Shown piece after piece: positions 25,530-34,112 of a DNA stretch of 64,000 nucleotides. The DNA is from Bacteroidota bacterium (GTDB lineage: Bacteria > Bacteroidota > Bacteroidia > Flavobacteriales_D > Crocinitomicaceae). The notes beneath the pieces were generated by a model that saw only the letters and a list, made by a program, of their open reading frames with translations, had not been told where the DNA came from and searched no databases. The position numbers and the translations under genes are program-made. The stretch spans positions 248,001 through 312,000 of the forward strand of contig JASBTZ010000013.1 of NCBI GenBank assembly GCA_030148165.1. The letters run 5' to 3'. Positions within the stretch are counted from its first letter, which is position 1. The number at the start of each line of letters is the position of its first letter.

Positions 25530-28100
25530 TTATATTTTTCCAGCAACTGTAAACACCTTCTTTTTGGTAAACATAAGCGCACCTTGAATAGAGAATGTTT
25601 CAAAAACTCCAACGTAGGTACCTATAGAAGCTTTGGTGCCATCATCACGCAGACCATCCCATGTAAATGAACCTTGTTTACCGAGCAATTCATTCTTCAT
25701 TAAAACCCTGATTAGTCTGCCTCGATCATCAAAAATGGTAAAGGTTCCAAGATAACCTGGCTCAACAAACTCATAATTTATCTGAAGTACATCTTCAAAT
25801 CCATCATTGTCTGGTGAAACAGTGTTACTGGTATAATTGAATTCTCCGTTGTATTCTGCTGCACGATACTGTGAGTTTTCACCCCCTGGAGTTGCAAAAC
25901 CCACTGCTTCTGCAGCTGTATGCCAATTTGATGATTCATCGGATTCATTTTGTGTGTCTATTCGTTCCAATGATTTACCATCCACATCATCCACTAATTG
26001 AAAATGCCAATCCTCACTGTAGGATACTTTATCCCGAACCGTGTTATCCTGAAGCAGATAAACCGTGCTAGAATCGTTGTTATAAGAAGGCAAATCCATT
26101 ACATAATATTTACCTGTGATTGCTGCCGGATAATCCTGTAGAATTTGTGTTGAGTCTTCCGTAAGAACCAGATAATCATCTGGATGTATTTTAATCGGAT
26201 CAGTTATCGGTTTCTGATTAGCTATAGTGTCGTTATCAAAGTTTGCGAGTTGCCAATTGAATAAATCGATCACCTTATCCGATCGGTTATATATTTCCAC
26301 CCAGTCAGACCCCCCTGTTAGCGGATTAAACATAATTTCATTTATCACCAGGTCTCCTGCCGATCCCGTCTCTGCCAACACAAAGCTGGCCGTAACGTCA
26401 GTAAGGTTTAGCCAACAATCAGAAATATCCTCCAACTGAATATTATATACAGTAGAAAAAGCCAGGTTTTCATTGAAATGAATGGTGATCTGAGATGGAG
26501 TTGCCTCGGTTATATCAATGGATTGAATTGTAAGCACCGGATTTGAGCTAAACATAGTGTTCGCTACAGATGTTGAATCAACTCGCTCATTAAACTCAAT
26601 ATTCAACAGGTTCGGTGCAAAGGCCGTCGCAGTTGTGATGAAAGGTGCATCAATATCAGGTGTCAAATCATAAACTGAATTAACCTCACCAGGAGTGCCC
26701 CCATCAATATCGTTACTGGCTATCCAGTTGGAAGCATCACTACATGGGTCGTCCGGATTAATGAGTTCTATTGAATAACCTCCATCCTCTTTCGCAGGGT
26801 CCTGATACCACTGGTCTGTATAATTTATAGAATCTAAAAGTACTCCCAGATTACTTTTCAATACGATAGCATCACCAGCATTATTGAGGCCAGCGAAACT
26901 TGTTACGCCCACAGCGTTGAAGAAAGAACCTGTTGAAGCAGTTGCACAAAGCACCCGATACTCACCCGGCAAAAGCCAATCCGTTTGAATGGTCCCACTT
27001 GTAGCATTGTCGGATAAGGTCCAATTACTCAGATCAAACACTTTCGAGCTACGATTATAGATCTCAACATATTCGAGATCCGGTAGAAAGACAGGAGGAG
27101 AAGGGTCACACATGAATTCATTGATAATCACATCACCAAATTCTGCTGTGTCTGCAACCAAAAAAGTGAAATTAACCGACTGTGCACCTGACAAATTTAA
27201 AGCAGCATCCGCAATATTATTCGTTGTTAGCTGATACGAATTCCCATTTAATAAAACTGACGCTGTAGTCAGGTGAACCAAGGTTGGGTCCATACCATCC
27301 AACGCTGCATTGGACACCGAATTAAAAGGAATGATATTATAATTCCCTATGTTTTCTGCACTTGTTTGATCCAGGGGCTCATCAAAAAAGACATCAACCG
27401 AAGTATCATTAATCGCAACTGCACTCAACAAGACAGGTGGAGTAATGTCAACAATTTCATTTCCGACATAAATATCATCGTAATAAAAATCGGTCGCATT
27501 ACTAACTGTATAGAGGTCATATACACCAAAGTGTGTACCTAGCAGAGCGGTAGCATCATTTACTGATCCAGCAAGTGTGTAATTGGTGCCTCCAGTATCA
27601 TCAATATACATATCCCAATTACCTATATTGTCACGAACTACCCTCACCCTAATCGCAAAGCTAGTAGCAATTTGTGCGAGTGGGCCGGCGAGCAATTCCG
27701 TATGCAGTCCTGACTCCGCTTTAAATAACCTTACTGCGTCATTTGATCCTGCTTCACCAAACTGTAAATAGAAACCATCGGGGTCCGCAGTTAGATCTGC
27801 ATTGCTCGAGGTCAAATATACTCTGCCATAGTTTCCTCCTGATGGCGAAAACGCCTGTCTTACCCACAAATTCCACTCTCTGTTATCAAGAGAAGTTAAT
27901 CCATGTGGGGTGCTTAAATAGGAAGTGTCGGCGAGCGTATTATTCAGTTGAAGCTGAAAACTCCCATTAACGGTGTAATGAGTATCCGTTCCCGACCAAA
28001 GGGGGTTTGACGTAAAATCACCATCCGAAAAATCGTCGGTAATCTGAGCAAAAAGCGCAGAATGTGTTAAAATAAATAGAATGCTGAAAAAGTGCCGCAT
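25530..28100 (-). CDS. Secreted lamin-tail-domain protein with FlgD-like C-terminal domain
   Basis: A protein of 856-857 residues starting MRHFFSILFILTHSALFAQ (a preceding Met at 28103 is also in frame). An N-terminal carbohydrate-binding-like region (about 20-210) is followed by Ig-like segments (PPVLLSAVAINDTSVDVFFD) and two lamin tail domains: GDVIINEFMCDPSPP with YVEIYNRSSKVFDLSNW (about 320-435) and GDLVINEIMFNP with WVEIYNRSDKVIDLFNW (about 588-700). The C-terminus (YTSNTVSPDNDGFEDVLQI, IFDDRGRLIRVL, FTWDGLRDDGTKASIGTYV) is a FlgD Ig-like / T9SS-related module. Bacterial LTD proteins are often secreted and near nucleases, but none is here. The 28101-28409 gap upstream holds divergent promoters; I saw no other gene in it. 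Confidence 0.8.
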   Translation of the reverse strand: MRHFFSILFILTHSALFAQITDDFSDGDFTSNPLWSGTDTHYTVNGSFQLQLNNTLADTSYLSTPHGLTSLDNREWNLWVRQAFSPSGGNYGRVYLTSSNADLTADPDGFYLQFGEAGSNDAVRLFKAESGLHTELLAGPLAQIATSFAIRVRVVRDNIGNWDMYIDDTGGTNYTLAGSVNDATALLGTHFGVYDLYTVSNATDFYYDDIYVGNEIVDITPPVLLSAVAINDTSVDVFFDEPLDQTSAENIGNYNIIPFNSVSNAALDGMDPTLVHLTTASVLLNGNSYQLTTNNIADAALNLSGAQSVNFTFLVADTAEFGDVIINEFMCDPSPPVFLPDLEYVEIYNRSSKVFDLSNWTLSDNATSGTIQTDWLLPGEYRVLCATASTGSFFNAVGVTSFAGLNNAGDAIVLKSNLGVLLDSINYTDQWYQDPAKEDGGYSIELINPDDPCSDASNWIASNDIDGGTPGEVNSVYDLTPDIDAPFITTATAFAPNLLNIEFNERVDSTSVANTMFSSNPVLTIQSIDITEATPSQITIHFNENLAFSTVYNIQLEDISDCWLNLTDVTASFVLAETGSAGDLVINEIMFNPLTGGSDWVEIYNRSDKVIDLFNWQLANFDNDTIANQKPITDPIKIHPDDYLVLTEDSTQILQDYPAAITGKYYVMDLPSYNNDSSTVYLLQDNTVRDKVSYSEDWHFQLVDDVDGKSLERIDTQNESDESSNWHTAAEAVGFATPGGENSQYRAAEYNGEFNYTSNTVSPDNDGFEDVLQINYEFVEPGYLGTFTIFDDRGRLIRVLMKNELLGKQGSFTWDGLRDDGTKASIGTYVGVFETFSIQGALMFTKKKVFTVAGKI

Positions 28101-28400
28101 CACAATAGTTTCAGTGAATCTAAATATACAAATTTTGGAGTATTCACATTATTACCTAGATCAGGTGGAGTTAAAGACATAGAATATTGGTTGTTAACTG
28201 CAAATGTCACCTAATGTTGAAAACTAAAAAAGATTGTTAATAACTCTCGTGTCTCCCTATGGGTCAGGCTTTTCGGGATATTTAAATATGTGTGCATAAT
28301 GTTTTTTTCTACGTTGATGCAACTTTTGTGGCAACTGCGCGACCACGCACACGTTTTAATAGTGGCCTGAGCAATTTTTTCAGTCAGTGCTACTACAAGT

Positions 28401-28409
28401 GGAGGTGAT
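28401..28409 (+). promoter_or_regulatory. Extended Shine-Dalgarno sequence
   Basis: GGAGGTGAT directly precedes the ATG at 28410 and is complementary to nine bases of the canonical anti-SD at the 3' end of 16S rRNA. Such extended SD sites are rare in Bacteroidota. Confidence 0.55.
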
Positions 28410-31400
28410 ATGCGTGCGAAAAATTTAATTAATCAACTTAATACAGTACTTATACTATTACTGGTTCTGGTAATTAGTCGAAATACGGCAATTGCGCAAT
28501 CTGCTTATTGCGATAGCACTGTGCCAAGCTTTGTTGTAGATCTTTCCGGCTCACCTACCAACAACTGGATAAGTCCTGTCATAGTTCGAGATGGTAATTG
28601 TTGCAATTCGGTTAACCCAGACGTCTGTCTTGAGTTTGTTATTACTCTTAACCCTAATACGATTGCTGTCAACTTTAATATTGCATCGGGTGCAGTACCG
28701 CCAGGAGCCTTATACTATCAGATTGATTGTGGTCCTCCAACTCCTGTAGGATCTCCGATATGCCTTAATGGCCCCGGTCCTCACCATCTAACATTTTGCA
28801 AGCCCGGAAACAACGCCAACACATTTAGCATTACGACTTATGCAGAGCCAATTGTAGGTCCGGATATAACTTTAAATGCAGGATGTTCAGGATTTTTGTA
28901 TGCCAATTATTACAATGTGCCATCAATTACCTGGAATAGTATTTACCCGGGGAACCCGGGAGATTATAACTATTTGCTTTCCTGCACTAGTGGATGCGAT
29001 ACTACTTATCTAACAGCCCCTATGTCAGGTCCTCCTTACGTTGATTACTTAATTTGTGGATTGGATCTTCCGAATTGCAACCCGAATCCTGTCTGTGACA
29101 CTGTACGCGTTTATTTAGTTCCTCCCGTCGATGTAAATATTACATCTAACCCCGCCTTTATTTGTGGCGGTGGTACGGCTACGTTAACGGCCAATCTTAC
29201 CGGAGGGTCTGCACCGTATAATTACCTGTGGAGTACAGGGCAAACAACCGGATCAATCGTCGTGGGACCTGGTACATATTATGTAGAGGTGTCCAGCGCA
29301 ACAGGATGCATAACGACTTACGATACCTTAACGGTGCCGGGATATCCGGCCCCGATTGCCGAGGCAGGACCCGTTCAAACTGTTTGCTTCGGGACAGCGG
29401 TTGTTCTTTCGGGATCCGGTACGGGTACTCCCCCACTAAGTTATTCCTGGAATGGCGGAGTTGTCGATGGCGTGCCATTTGTGCCTCCTGTTGGTACCAA
29501 TGTTTATACTTTAACAATTACTGATGGAAATGGCTGTACGGACACAGATCAGGCGGTGGTATTCGTTAAACCTCTTCCAACCGCAAATGCAGGCCCGGAC
29601 CAAACCGCGTGTTTAGGCGAAACTGTGACTTTAAGTTATTCAGGAAATGGTTTGGTTAATACTATTAGTTGGACCGGTGGTGTAACAAATAATGTCCCTT
29701 TCACGCCACCACTTGGCACTTCTACTTATATTGTTACCGTAGGAAACAACGTCGGATGTTACAACTCAGATACCGTTGACGTTATTGTAAACCCACTGCC
29801 TATTGTTGTTGCTGGGCCTGATCAAATAGTATGCGAGGGGACTGCTGTCACAGTTAATGGCTCAGGTGCATCAACCTACACATGGGATAATGGAGTAACT
29901 GATGGTGTTCCTTTTATCTCACCAGTAGGAAACACCACGTATACCGTAACAGGAACCGATGCTAATGGGTGTTCGAACACGGATCAATTAGTTATAATTG
30001 TTAACCCACTTCCTATTGTAGATGCCGGACCAGATCAGATTGTTTGTGAAGGGGAAGCCGTAACCCTAAGTGGATCAGGTGCTTCAACTTATGCGTGGGA
30101 CAACGGCGTGGTGAATAACTCACCATTTATTCCTAGTGTTGGCACAACTACTTATACGGTAACAGGCACAGATGGAAATGGCTGTGTAAATACTGATCAG
30201 GTCATAGTCACCGTTAACCCACTCCCTTCGGTTAATGCAGGACCGGATCAAACAATCTGTGTCGGGGAACAGGTTATCCTTTCGGGGTCTGGTGCTTCGA
30301 CATATAGTTGGGATAATGGCGTACAGGATGGTATTGCATTTACCCCAGCAATTGGTTCTGTAACTTACACGGTCACAGGTACCGATATTAATGGTTGCGT
30401 AAATACAGATCAAGTAGAGGTAACCGTTAATCCTTTACCAGTTGTCGATGCAGGAGCAGATCAAGAGTTCTGCGATGGCACCAGCGTTACACTCACCGGG
30501 TCTGGTGCAAGCTCATATAGTTGGAATAACGGCGTAATAGATGGGCAAAGTTTCATCCCTCCGGTAGGAACCACTGTATACACCGTTACCGGAACTGACA
30601 CAAATGGATGTGTGGCCATGGACTCTGTCGAAATATTGATAAACCCTCTGCCGAATGTTAATGCTGGGCCAGATCAGATTGTTTGTGAAGGAAGTCCAGT
30701 CACTTTGTCGGCGACAGGTGCAGTTAACTTTACCTGGAACAATGGCGTTATAGACGGTGTTCCATTTGTCCAGGCTGTGGGAACAGTCATTTATACTGTT
30801 GTGGGGGTTGATGCAAATGGTTGTGTAAACGAAGACGAAGCCTCCATAACGGTGAACCCAAATCCTATTGTGGATGCAGGGATAGACCAATCATTATGTG
30901 AAGGTACAGAACTAGTACTTCTAGCAAATGGTTCCCCGAACCTCAGCTGGAACAACGGGGTTCAAAATGGAGTTCCGTTCACTCCAGCACCAGGATTATA
31001 CACATTTATCGTTAGTGATTCGCTGCCTACCGGATGTACCGCTACTGATTCGGTAATAATTGAAGTTTTTCCGAATCCAATTGTCGTTGCAATTGGAGAC
31101 ACCATTTGTCAAGAAGTGGGCGTTGTTCTATTGGGACAAGGACAAGGACAGGGTGCCATGGAGTATAGCTGGAGTGGAGGAATTACTAATGGCGTTGAAT
31201 TCTTTCCGGTCAGCAGCGGTGAGTACATTTTAACCGGAACCGATGAAAATGGTTGTTCTTCACAAGACACCGCAATCGTAGTTGTGTATGACCTACCTAA
31301 TGTCAGCTTTTCTATAGACAATCTAGCCCTGACAACCCTTAATCCGACAACAAGCTTCACAAACTACACTACCGGTGCTGTTAGCTATTTCTGGGACTTT

Positions 31401-31832
31401 GGGGACGGAGGAACCAGCACACAGTTTGAACCTACACACTCGTATTCTGAAGAATCAGGGATGGAATATGCAATCACTTTAACTGCATATTCTGAAGAGG
31501 GTTGTGTCAATGAGCTCACCAAATATGTTCATGTTATGCAGGAATTCACGATCTATGTGCCGAATGCATTTACGCCCGATGGTGATAATTATAATGGAGA
31601 ATTTAAACCGGTTATGTGGGGGTTTGATGAGGCAGATTTCGAGATGCTGATTTTTGATCGTTGGGGTGAATTAGTCTTTGAAACACACGACATGAACATC
31701 GGATGGGATGGTACATATGCAGCTCAGAACTATACAGTTCAAGATGGTGTTTACACCTGGAAAATTGAAGCTAAATTAAAAGACTCCTCAGATTCCAAAT
31801 TATTCGTGGGTCACGTTGTTCTGATTAAGTGA
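28410..31832 (+). CDS. Secreted repeat protein with T9SS type B sorting domain
   Basis: A 1140-residue exported protein. The signal peptide (1-30, NTAIAQ) is followed by a Cys-rich N-terminal domain (about 31-240), then Ig-like units of the form PLPIVDAGPDQIVCEGEAVT-LSGSGAS-TYTVTGTDxNGC. From nucleotide 29793 these repeat every 71 residues with no length change for six units, and an eighth, more diverged unit keeps the same phase. A PKD domain (SYFWDFGDGGTSTQFEP) and a type B C-terminal domain (YVPNAFTPDGDNYNGEFKP, FDRWGELVFET, GWDGTYAAQN, DGVYTWKIEA) finish the protein. It is expected to be exported by the T9SS and to be surface-linked or secreted. Adhesin-like; no enzymatic motif. Confidence 0.87.
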   Translation: MRAKNLINQLNTVLILLLVLVISRNTAIAQSAYCDSTVPSFVVDLSGSPTNNWISPVIVRDGNCCNSVNPDVCLEFVITLNPNTIAVNFNIASGAVPPGALYYQIDCGPPTPVGSPICLNGPGPHHLTFCKPGNNANTFSITTYAEPIVGPDITLNAGCSGFLYANYYNVPSITWNSIYPGNPGDYNYLLSCTSGCDTTYLTAPMSGPPYVDYLICGLDLPNCNPNPVCDTVRVYLVPPVDVNITSNPAFICGGGTATLTANLTGGSAPYNYLWSTGQTTGSIVVGPGTYYVEVSSATGCITTYDTLTVPGYPAPIAEAGPVQTVCFGTAVVLSGSGTGTPPLSYSWNGGVVDGVPFVPPVGTNVYTLTITDGNGCTDTDQAVVFVKPLPTANAGPDQTACLGETVTLSYSGNGLVNTISWTGGVTNNVPFTPPLGTSTYIVTVGNNVGCYNSDTVDVIVNPLPIVVAGPDQIVCEGTAVTVNGSGASTYTWDNGVTDGVPFISPVGNTTYTVTGTDANGCSNTDQLVIIVNPLPIVDAGPDQIVCEGEAVTLSGSGASTYAWDNGVVNNSPFIPSVGTTTYTVTGTDGNGCVNTDQVIVTVNPLPSVNAGPDQTICVGEQVILSGSGASTYSWDNGVQDGIAFTPAIGSVTYTVTGTDINGCVNTDQVEVTVNPLPVVDAGADQEFCDGTSVTLTGSGASSYSWNNGVIDGQSFIPPVGTTVYTVTGTDTNGCVAMDSVEILINPLPNVNAGPDQIVCEGSPVTLSATGAVNFTWNNGVIDGVPFVQAVGTVIYTVVGVDANGCVNEDEASITVNPNPIVDAGIDQSLCEGTELVLLANGSPNLSWNNGVQNGVPFTPAPGLYTFIVSDSLPTGCTATDSVIIEVFPNPIVVAIGDTICQEVGVVLLGQGQGQGAMEYSWSGGITNGVEFFPVSSGEYILTGTDENGCSSQDTAIVVVYDLPNVSFSIDNLALTTLNPTTSFTNYTTGAVSYFWDFGDGGTSTQFEPTHSYSEESGMEYAITLTAYSEEGCVNELTKYVHVMQEFTIYVPNAFTPDGDNYNGEFKPVMWGFDEADFEMLIFDRWGELVFETHDMNIGWDGTYAAQNYTVQDGVYTWKIEAKLKDSSDSKLFVGHVVLIK
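29793..31070 (+). repeat. Six-unit, 213-bp tandem coding repeat
   Basis: Units start at 29793, 30006, 30219, 30432, 30645 and 30858, each exactly 213 bases, and the next diverged unit begins at 31071 in the same phase. The preceding unit at 29571 is 222 bases long. Protein consensus per unit: PLPxVxAGPDQxVCEGxxVTLSGSGAS and so on. DNA identity is high between units 2-5. Confidence 0.85.
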
Positions 31833-31958
31833 TCTACCCTTCAAGTGTTTCTTAGCTTTCAATAGTCAGTTATTGCTGATTTGCAGAGTAATTGTGTTAG
31901 AATAAAAACAATTCTAAAAAAGTGGCACGTGGCAATAATTTCAGTGATTTTTATATAC

Positions 31959-31966
31959 TAAATTTG
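31959..31966 (+). promoter_or_regulatory. Predicted asd -7 promoter element
   Basis: TAAATTTG is an exact TAnnTTTG match, 27 bases before the ATG at 31994. It lies within the upstream extension of the open frame that begins at GTG 31922, which argues that the extension is not translated. Confidence 0.5.
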
Positions 31967-31993
31967 TGCTTCAAAAGTCTAAAAAACGAGGAT

Positions 31994-32992
31994 ATGAAGG
32001 TAGCTGTAGTTGGTGCAACAGGGATGGTTGGTAACGTGATGTTGCAGGTGTTGAGAGAAAAGTCATTTCCAATAACAGAATTAATTCCTGTGGCCAGTGA
32101 AAAATCTATCGGTAAAATAATCCCATTTGGTGGGCTCGAGTTTCCGGTCGTTTCCATGCAAGATGCTATTGACAGGAAGCCGGATATTGCCTTGTTTTCT
32201 GCCGGTGGAGAAACCTCGCTCAACTGGGCTCCTAAGTTCGCTGAAGTTGGGACTGTGGTAATTGATAATTCTTCTGCATGGCGGATGAACCCTGATCATA
32301 AACTCATTGTTCCTGAAATTAATGGCGATCTGTTAACATCAAATGACAAGATTATAGCCAACCCAAATTGTAGCACCATTCAAATGGTATTGGCATTAAA
32401 GCCACTCCATGAACAATACGGTATCAAGCGCGTTGTTGTTTCCACTTACCAGTCGATTTCCGGCACAGGTATTAAAGCTGTTGAGCAAATGGAAAATGAG
32501 CGTGAAGGAGTTGATGGTGAAATGGCATACCCTTATCCAATCGATCAAAACTGCCTTCCTCATTGCGATGTCTTTCTAGAAAATGGCTATACCAAGGAAG
32601 AAATGAAATTGAGTAACGAGACTCAAAAGATCCTCGACCCATCGATCAAAGTGACGGCTACTGCTGTTCGGGTTCCGGTATCCGGAGGACATTCAGAAGC
32701 TGTTAATGTTGAATTCGAAAAAGATTTTGATTTATCTGAGGTTCGTTCCTTGTTACATCAGCAGTCAGGCATCATCTTAAAAGATGACCCCACAACGAAC
32801 ACTTATCCGATGCCGCTTTATGCAAAAGGAAAAGACGAAGTCTTTGTCGGTAGAATTCGTCGGGATGAATCACAGGAAAAGACCCTTAACATGTGGATTG
32901 TTGCAGACAACCTTCGCAAAGGTGCGGCGACGAACGCAGTACAAATAGCTGAGCTTCTTATGCAAAAGCAGTTAATTCCTTCAATGGTTTAG
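31994..32992 (+). CDS. asd: Aspartate-semialdehyde dehydrogenase
   Basis: NADPH-dependent enzyme making aspartate-4-semialdehyde for lysine/diaminopimelate, threonine and methionine synthesis. The 332-residue protein starts MKVAVVGATGMVGNVML (Rossmann GxTGxVG). It has the catalytic cysteine C126 in NPNCSTIQMV, the phosphate-binding SSAWRM, and the active-site histidine in VPVSGGHSEAV. The open frame extends to GTG 31922, but the ATG at 31994 fits the family N-terminus, has a promoter element just upstream and a purine-rich GAGGAT before it. Its end overlaps the convergent SUFU-like gene by 4 bases. Confidence 0.96.
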   Translation: MKVAVVGATGMVGNVMLQVLREKSFPITELIPVASEKSIGKIIPFGGLEFPVVSMQDAIDRKPDIALFSAGGETSLNWAPKFAEVGTVVIDNSSAWRMNPDHKLIVPEINGDLLTSNDKIIANPNCSTIQMVLALKPLHEQYGIKRVVVSTYQSISGTGIKAVEQMENEREGVDGEMAYPYPIDQNCLPHCDVFLENGYTKEEMKLSNETQKILDPSIKVTATAVRVPVSGGHSEAVNVEFEKDFDLSEVRSLLHQQSGIILKDDPTTNTYPMPLYAKGKDEVFVGRIRRDESQEKTLNMWIVADNLRKGAATNAVQIAELLMQKQLIPSMV

Positions 32993-33609
32993 CTACGCCA
33001 AAAGCGCAAACGGCTATTCAACACATTTGCCCTAAAGTCGTCCAGCTTTTCAGTTACCCCGTTATTGTTGAGCTTTTTAAGAAATTTTACGGTCCCCTTT
33101 CCTTGCTTGTAATCCATCTCATCAGCAAATATTGGCACCAGTGCCAGGAATTGAACTGTCCTATCATTTAGTTCTAGTGGTGCCAACTCCTCTTCCAGCA
33201 GTATAGGCCGTATCATGAAAAAGTGATTTTGTTTCATCGTTTGTGAAAGAGATTGCATATCCTTTCCGCATGGAATTGTGTGCCCGTGACCAAACCAGGT
33301 TTCTCGGTTCACAACAAAAGATGAGAGCTTTTGAATCCACGTAAAAACCCAGTTCATTTGCGGATTATCTAGCTCTTCCCATTTCCAGTAGTTCGGAAGA
33401 CAGAAATACAACTCGTTATACTCATTGCCTTTTTCAGCTTCTGGTACCGGCATTTTGTAATCGGACAAGCCATTGGTAACGATAACTGTTACAGGTGACT
33501 TTAACTCAAGATCCAGAGCCAATAGAGGAATTTCGCCTTGCTGTACAGGAATCGATTGAACTCGTTCTTCCCCAAACCTTGTTATTAGTGCCTTTTCCAG
33601 ATCTGTCAT
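32989..33609 (-). CDS. Suppressor-of-fused (SUFU)-domain protein
   Basis: A 206-residue cytoplasmic protein matching the SUFU domain (PF05076-type). The core signature is a GLS-x-MPVP segment (TNGLSDYKMPVPE, about 45-57), NELYFCLPNYW (about 66-76), a following W-rich helix (MNWVFTWIQKLSSF) and the terminal strand set with LVPIFADEMDYKQGKG. In animals SUFU regulates Gli factors; in bacteria SUFU-fold proteins are widespread and several are proposed as immunity proteins in polymorphic toxin systems. No toxin gene is adjacent. The ATG overlaps the stop of the upstream DUF6495-type gene as ATGA, so they form a two-gene operon. Confidence 0.78.
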   Translation of the reverse strand: MTDLEKALITRFGEERVQSIPVQQGEIPLLALDLELKSPVTVIVTNGLSDYKMPVPEAEKGNEYNELYFCLPNYWKWEELDNPQMNWVFTWIQKLSSFVVNRETWFGHGHTIPCGKDMQSLSQTMKQNHFFMIRPILLEEELAPLELNDRTVQFLALVPIFADEMDYKQGKGTVKFLKKLNNNGVTEKLDDFRANVLNSRLRFWRS

Positions 33610-34076
33610 TCCTCAATCACTTTTTCCAATAATATCCAAAAAGACTCGCTGGAGTTAACACATCCCTGAGATAACATTTCGTGAATCTCTATTTCTCTAT
33701 TTTTAGTGTAGTGCTTATCTGACTTAAACATCGTCAACTGATCCGGACTTTTAACTAAGGCCTGGTGTATTAATTCAGGGGTCTTCAATGACAGTTCCGG
33801 GTTTTTTGAGTTTATTGATATCAATTCGATCTTGTCCTCATTCAGCTTGAAAACCATACACGATGAATCCGTTCTGTGTTCAATGAATTTTATCTTTTCA
33901 TAAACCTTTTGAAGAACAACATCTGAAAACAGTTCAATCAGCTTAATTGCTTTCTCAGGGTTCTTTTCATTGATTTTGACCCATGTATCGCCATCAACAC
34001 CATTGCTGATCAGAAAGTGCTTAAGGTCTTCCTCTAACAACTCAAGTTCTTCATCTGTCAGCATTCGGTATTTCAT
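33606..34076 (-). CDS. Conserved Bacteroidota protein, DUF6495-like
   Basis: A 156-residue soluble protein without signal peptide, starting MKYRMLTDEELELLEEDLKH. The N-terminal MLTDEEL-LEEDLKHFLI-NG and central KAIKLIELFSDVVLQKVYEKIKF and EHRTDSSCMVF match a conserved family I recall as DUF6495, seen mainly in Bacteroidota. It is predicted largely helical with a small beta-sheet. Function unknown. First gene of the operon with the SUFU-domain protein. A -7 box ends 4 bases before its ATG, predicting a leaderless or nearly leaderless message. Confidence 0.75.
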   Translation of the reverse strand: MKYRMLTDEELELLEEDLKHFLISNGVDGDTWVKINEKNPEKAIKLIELFSDVVLQKVYEKIKFIEHRTDSSCMVFKLNEDKIELISINSKNPELSLKTPELIHQALVKSPDQLTMFKSDKHYTKNREIEIHEMLSQGCVNSSESFWILLEKVIEE

Positions 34077-34080
34077 GCTA

Positions 34081-34088
34081 CAAAACTA
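34081..34088 (-). promoter_or_regulatory. Minus-strand -7 element, leaderless type
   Basis: TAGTTTTG on the minus strand (34088-34081) is an exact TAnnTTTG match, 4 bases before the ATG at 34076. No clear -33 TTG is seen at the usual distance. Confidence 0.45.
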
Positions 34089-34089
34089 A

Positions 34090-34099
34090 GTTTATAAAC
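34090..34099. promoter_or_regulatory. Perfect 10-base palindrome between divergent -7 boxes
   Basis: GTTTATAAAC is a perfect palindrome centred in the 36-base gap between the DUF6495-type gene and dxr, with a -7 box on each side. Possible shared operator or melting element. Confidence 0.35.
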
Positions 34100-34101
34100 G
34101 T

Positions 34102-34109
34102 TACATTTG
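34102..34109 (+). promoter_or_regulatory. dxr -7 element, leaderless type
   Basis: TACATTTG is an exact TAnnTTTG match ending 3 bases before the dxr ATG at 34113, so transcription should begin at or next to the start codon. Confidence 0.5.
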
Positions 34110-34112
34110 CCT

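Noticed and set aside
28101-28409. Possible small RNA gene in the 300-base divergent gap
   Set aside because: No convincing promoter-terminator pair or conserved structure could be recognised by eye.
29571-31280. Regular direct repeats resembling a CRISPR array
   Set aside because: Units of 213 bases are in one open reading frame with conserved protein sequence; no 25-40 base repeat with unique spacers and no cas genes.
31922-31993. N-terminal extension of asd from GTG 31922
   Set aside because: The promoter -7 box lies inside it and Asd proteins begin at MKVAVVGATG.
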